Source: Syntrophobacteraceae bacterium (lineage in GTDB: Bacteria > Desulfobacterota > Syntrophobacteria > Syntrophobacterales > Syntrophobacteraceae). From it: DNA of 52,563 bases. Shown here piece by piece: positions 52,220-52,563 of this stretch; the first letter of the stretch is position 1; each line of letters starts with the position of its first letter. The position numbers and the translations under genes are program-made. The DNA is taken from assembly GCA_025454175.1 (NCBI GenBank), contig JALOOX010000002.1, forward strand, positions 1 through 52,563, in the 5' to 3' direction. Below the pieces are notes generated by a model, which was given only the letters and a program-made list of their open reading frames with translations, was not told where the DNA came from and ran no database searches.

Positions 52220-52563
52220 ATGTTTCCGATTCGACGGGCTCTGCTGAGCGTGACGGATAAGTCCGGGCTGGCTGATTTTGCTATCGGTCTCAAAGGGTTC
52301 GGTGTGCACATGCTGTCCACGGGTGGGACGGCAAAGCTGCTGCGCGAGAATGGGGTGGAAATCACCGAGGTTTCGGACTATACGGGGTTTCCCGAAATGC
52401 TGGACGGCAGGGTGAAGACGCTTCACCCCAAGATTCACGGGGGCATCCTGGGAATCCGCGACAACGAGGCCCACGCCCAGACCATGGGCCGGCACGGCAT
52501 CGAGCCCATCGACATGGTGGTGGTGAACCTGTATGCCTTTGCCAAGACCGTTGCCCGGCCGGA
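52220..52563 (+). CDS. purH: Bifunctional IMP cyclohydrolase / AICAR formyltransferase, 5' part
   Basis: The first 114 residues of PurH; the gene runs off the window. The N-terminal MGS-like IMP cyclohydrolase part is clear: [47 protein letters not shown], and [12 protein letters not shown]. It acts in the last two steps of IMP synthesis. GGAGG-rich sequence precedes ATG 52220. Confidence 0.96.
   Translation, partial: MFPIRRALLSVTDKSGLADFAIGLKGFGVHMLSTGGTAKLLRENGVEITEVSDYTGFPEMLDGRVKTLHPKIHGGILGIRDNEAHAQTMGRHGIEPIDMVVVNLYAFAKTVARP

Overview
The window reads as chromosomal DNA of a GC-rich (about 60% by eye), strictly anaerobic Desulfobacterota-type bacterium, probably in the Syntrophobacter neighbourhood. 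That placement is inference. It rests on a Re-citrate-synthase-like enzyme, a 3-dehydroquinate synthase of the archaeal type (AroB'), a selenocysteine-containing SelD, a CooC-type nickel ATPase, a sensor kinase with c-type heme motifs and many hybrid histidine kinases. I see no tRNA, rRNA, CRISPR array, phage or complete insertion sequence. About 48 protein genes are supported.

Layout. (1) 126-618: cutA followed by the 3' stump of an outer-membrane barrel gene. (2) 7832-637, minus strand: a tight operon hisS, aspS, Re-citrate synthase fused to a Cache-like domain, rlpA, hisD. (3) 8054-12932, plus: a hybrid sensor kinase and an AsmA protein. (4) 20960-13050, minus: a leader with an attenuator-like terminator, then aroB', pheA, a 3-dehydroquinate dehydratase fused to a histidine kinase, an NtrC-type regulator, selD (in-frame UGA) and a cysteine desulfurase. 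(5) 21087-29866, plus: murJ, a small unknown gene, CIRCE-hrcA-grpE-dnaK, a periplasmic LpoA-like lipoprotein and fmdB. (6) A 139-bp palindromic MITE-like repeat at 29900. (7) 30107-32760, plus: cobO, a uracil-DNA-glycosylase-like protein, a kinase-like protein and uspA. (8) 34247-32925, minus: an SLT transglycosylase and a small coiled-coil protein. (9) 34982-46748: a signalling-rich stretch with PilZ, CheY-like, UspA, receiver-kinase, heme-motif kinase, a cNMP-binding methyltransferase, a membrane hybrid kinase, an HTH/zinc-ribbon protein and a PHP phosphoesterase. (10) 50758-47074, minus: aroE, aroA, dacB. (11) 50888-52563, plus: a small membrane protein, cooC and the start of purH.

How the genes work together. 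Two separate operons hold parts of the aromatic pathway: aroB', dehydroquinate dehydratase and pheA in one, aroE and aroA in the other. The first also carries its own two-component system, and its kinase is covalently joined to the dehydroquinate dehydratase. That is the most unusual arrangement here and suggests that pathway flux or an intermediate is read directly by a kinase that talks to a sigma-54 activator. A second candidate system is the cNMP-binding methyltransferase followed by a six-helix membrane hybrid kinase, which recalls PhcB/PhcS-type fatty-acid methyl-ester signalling. A third oddity is the citrate-synthase-like enzyme with a Cache-like C-terminus.
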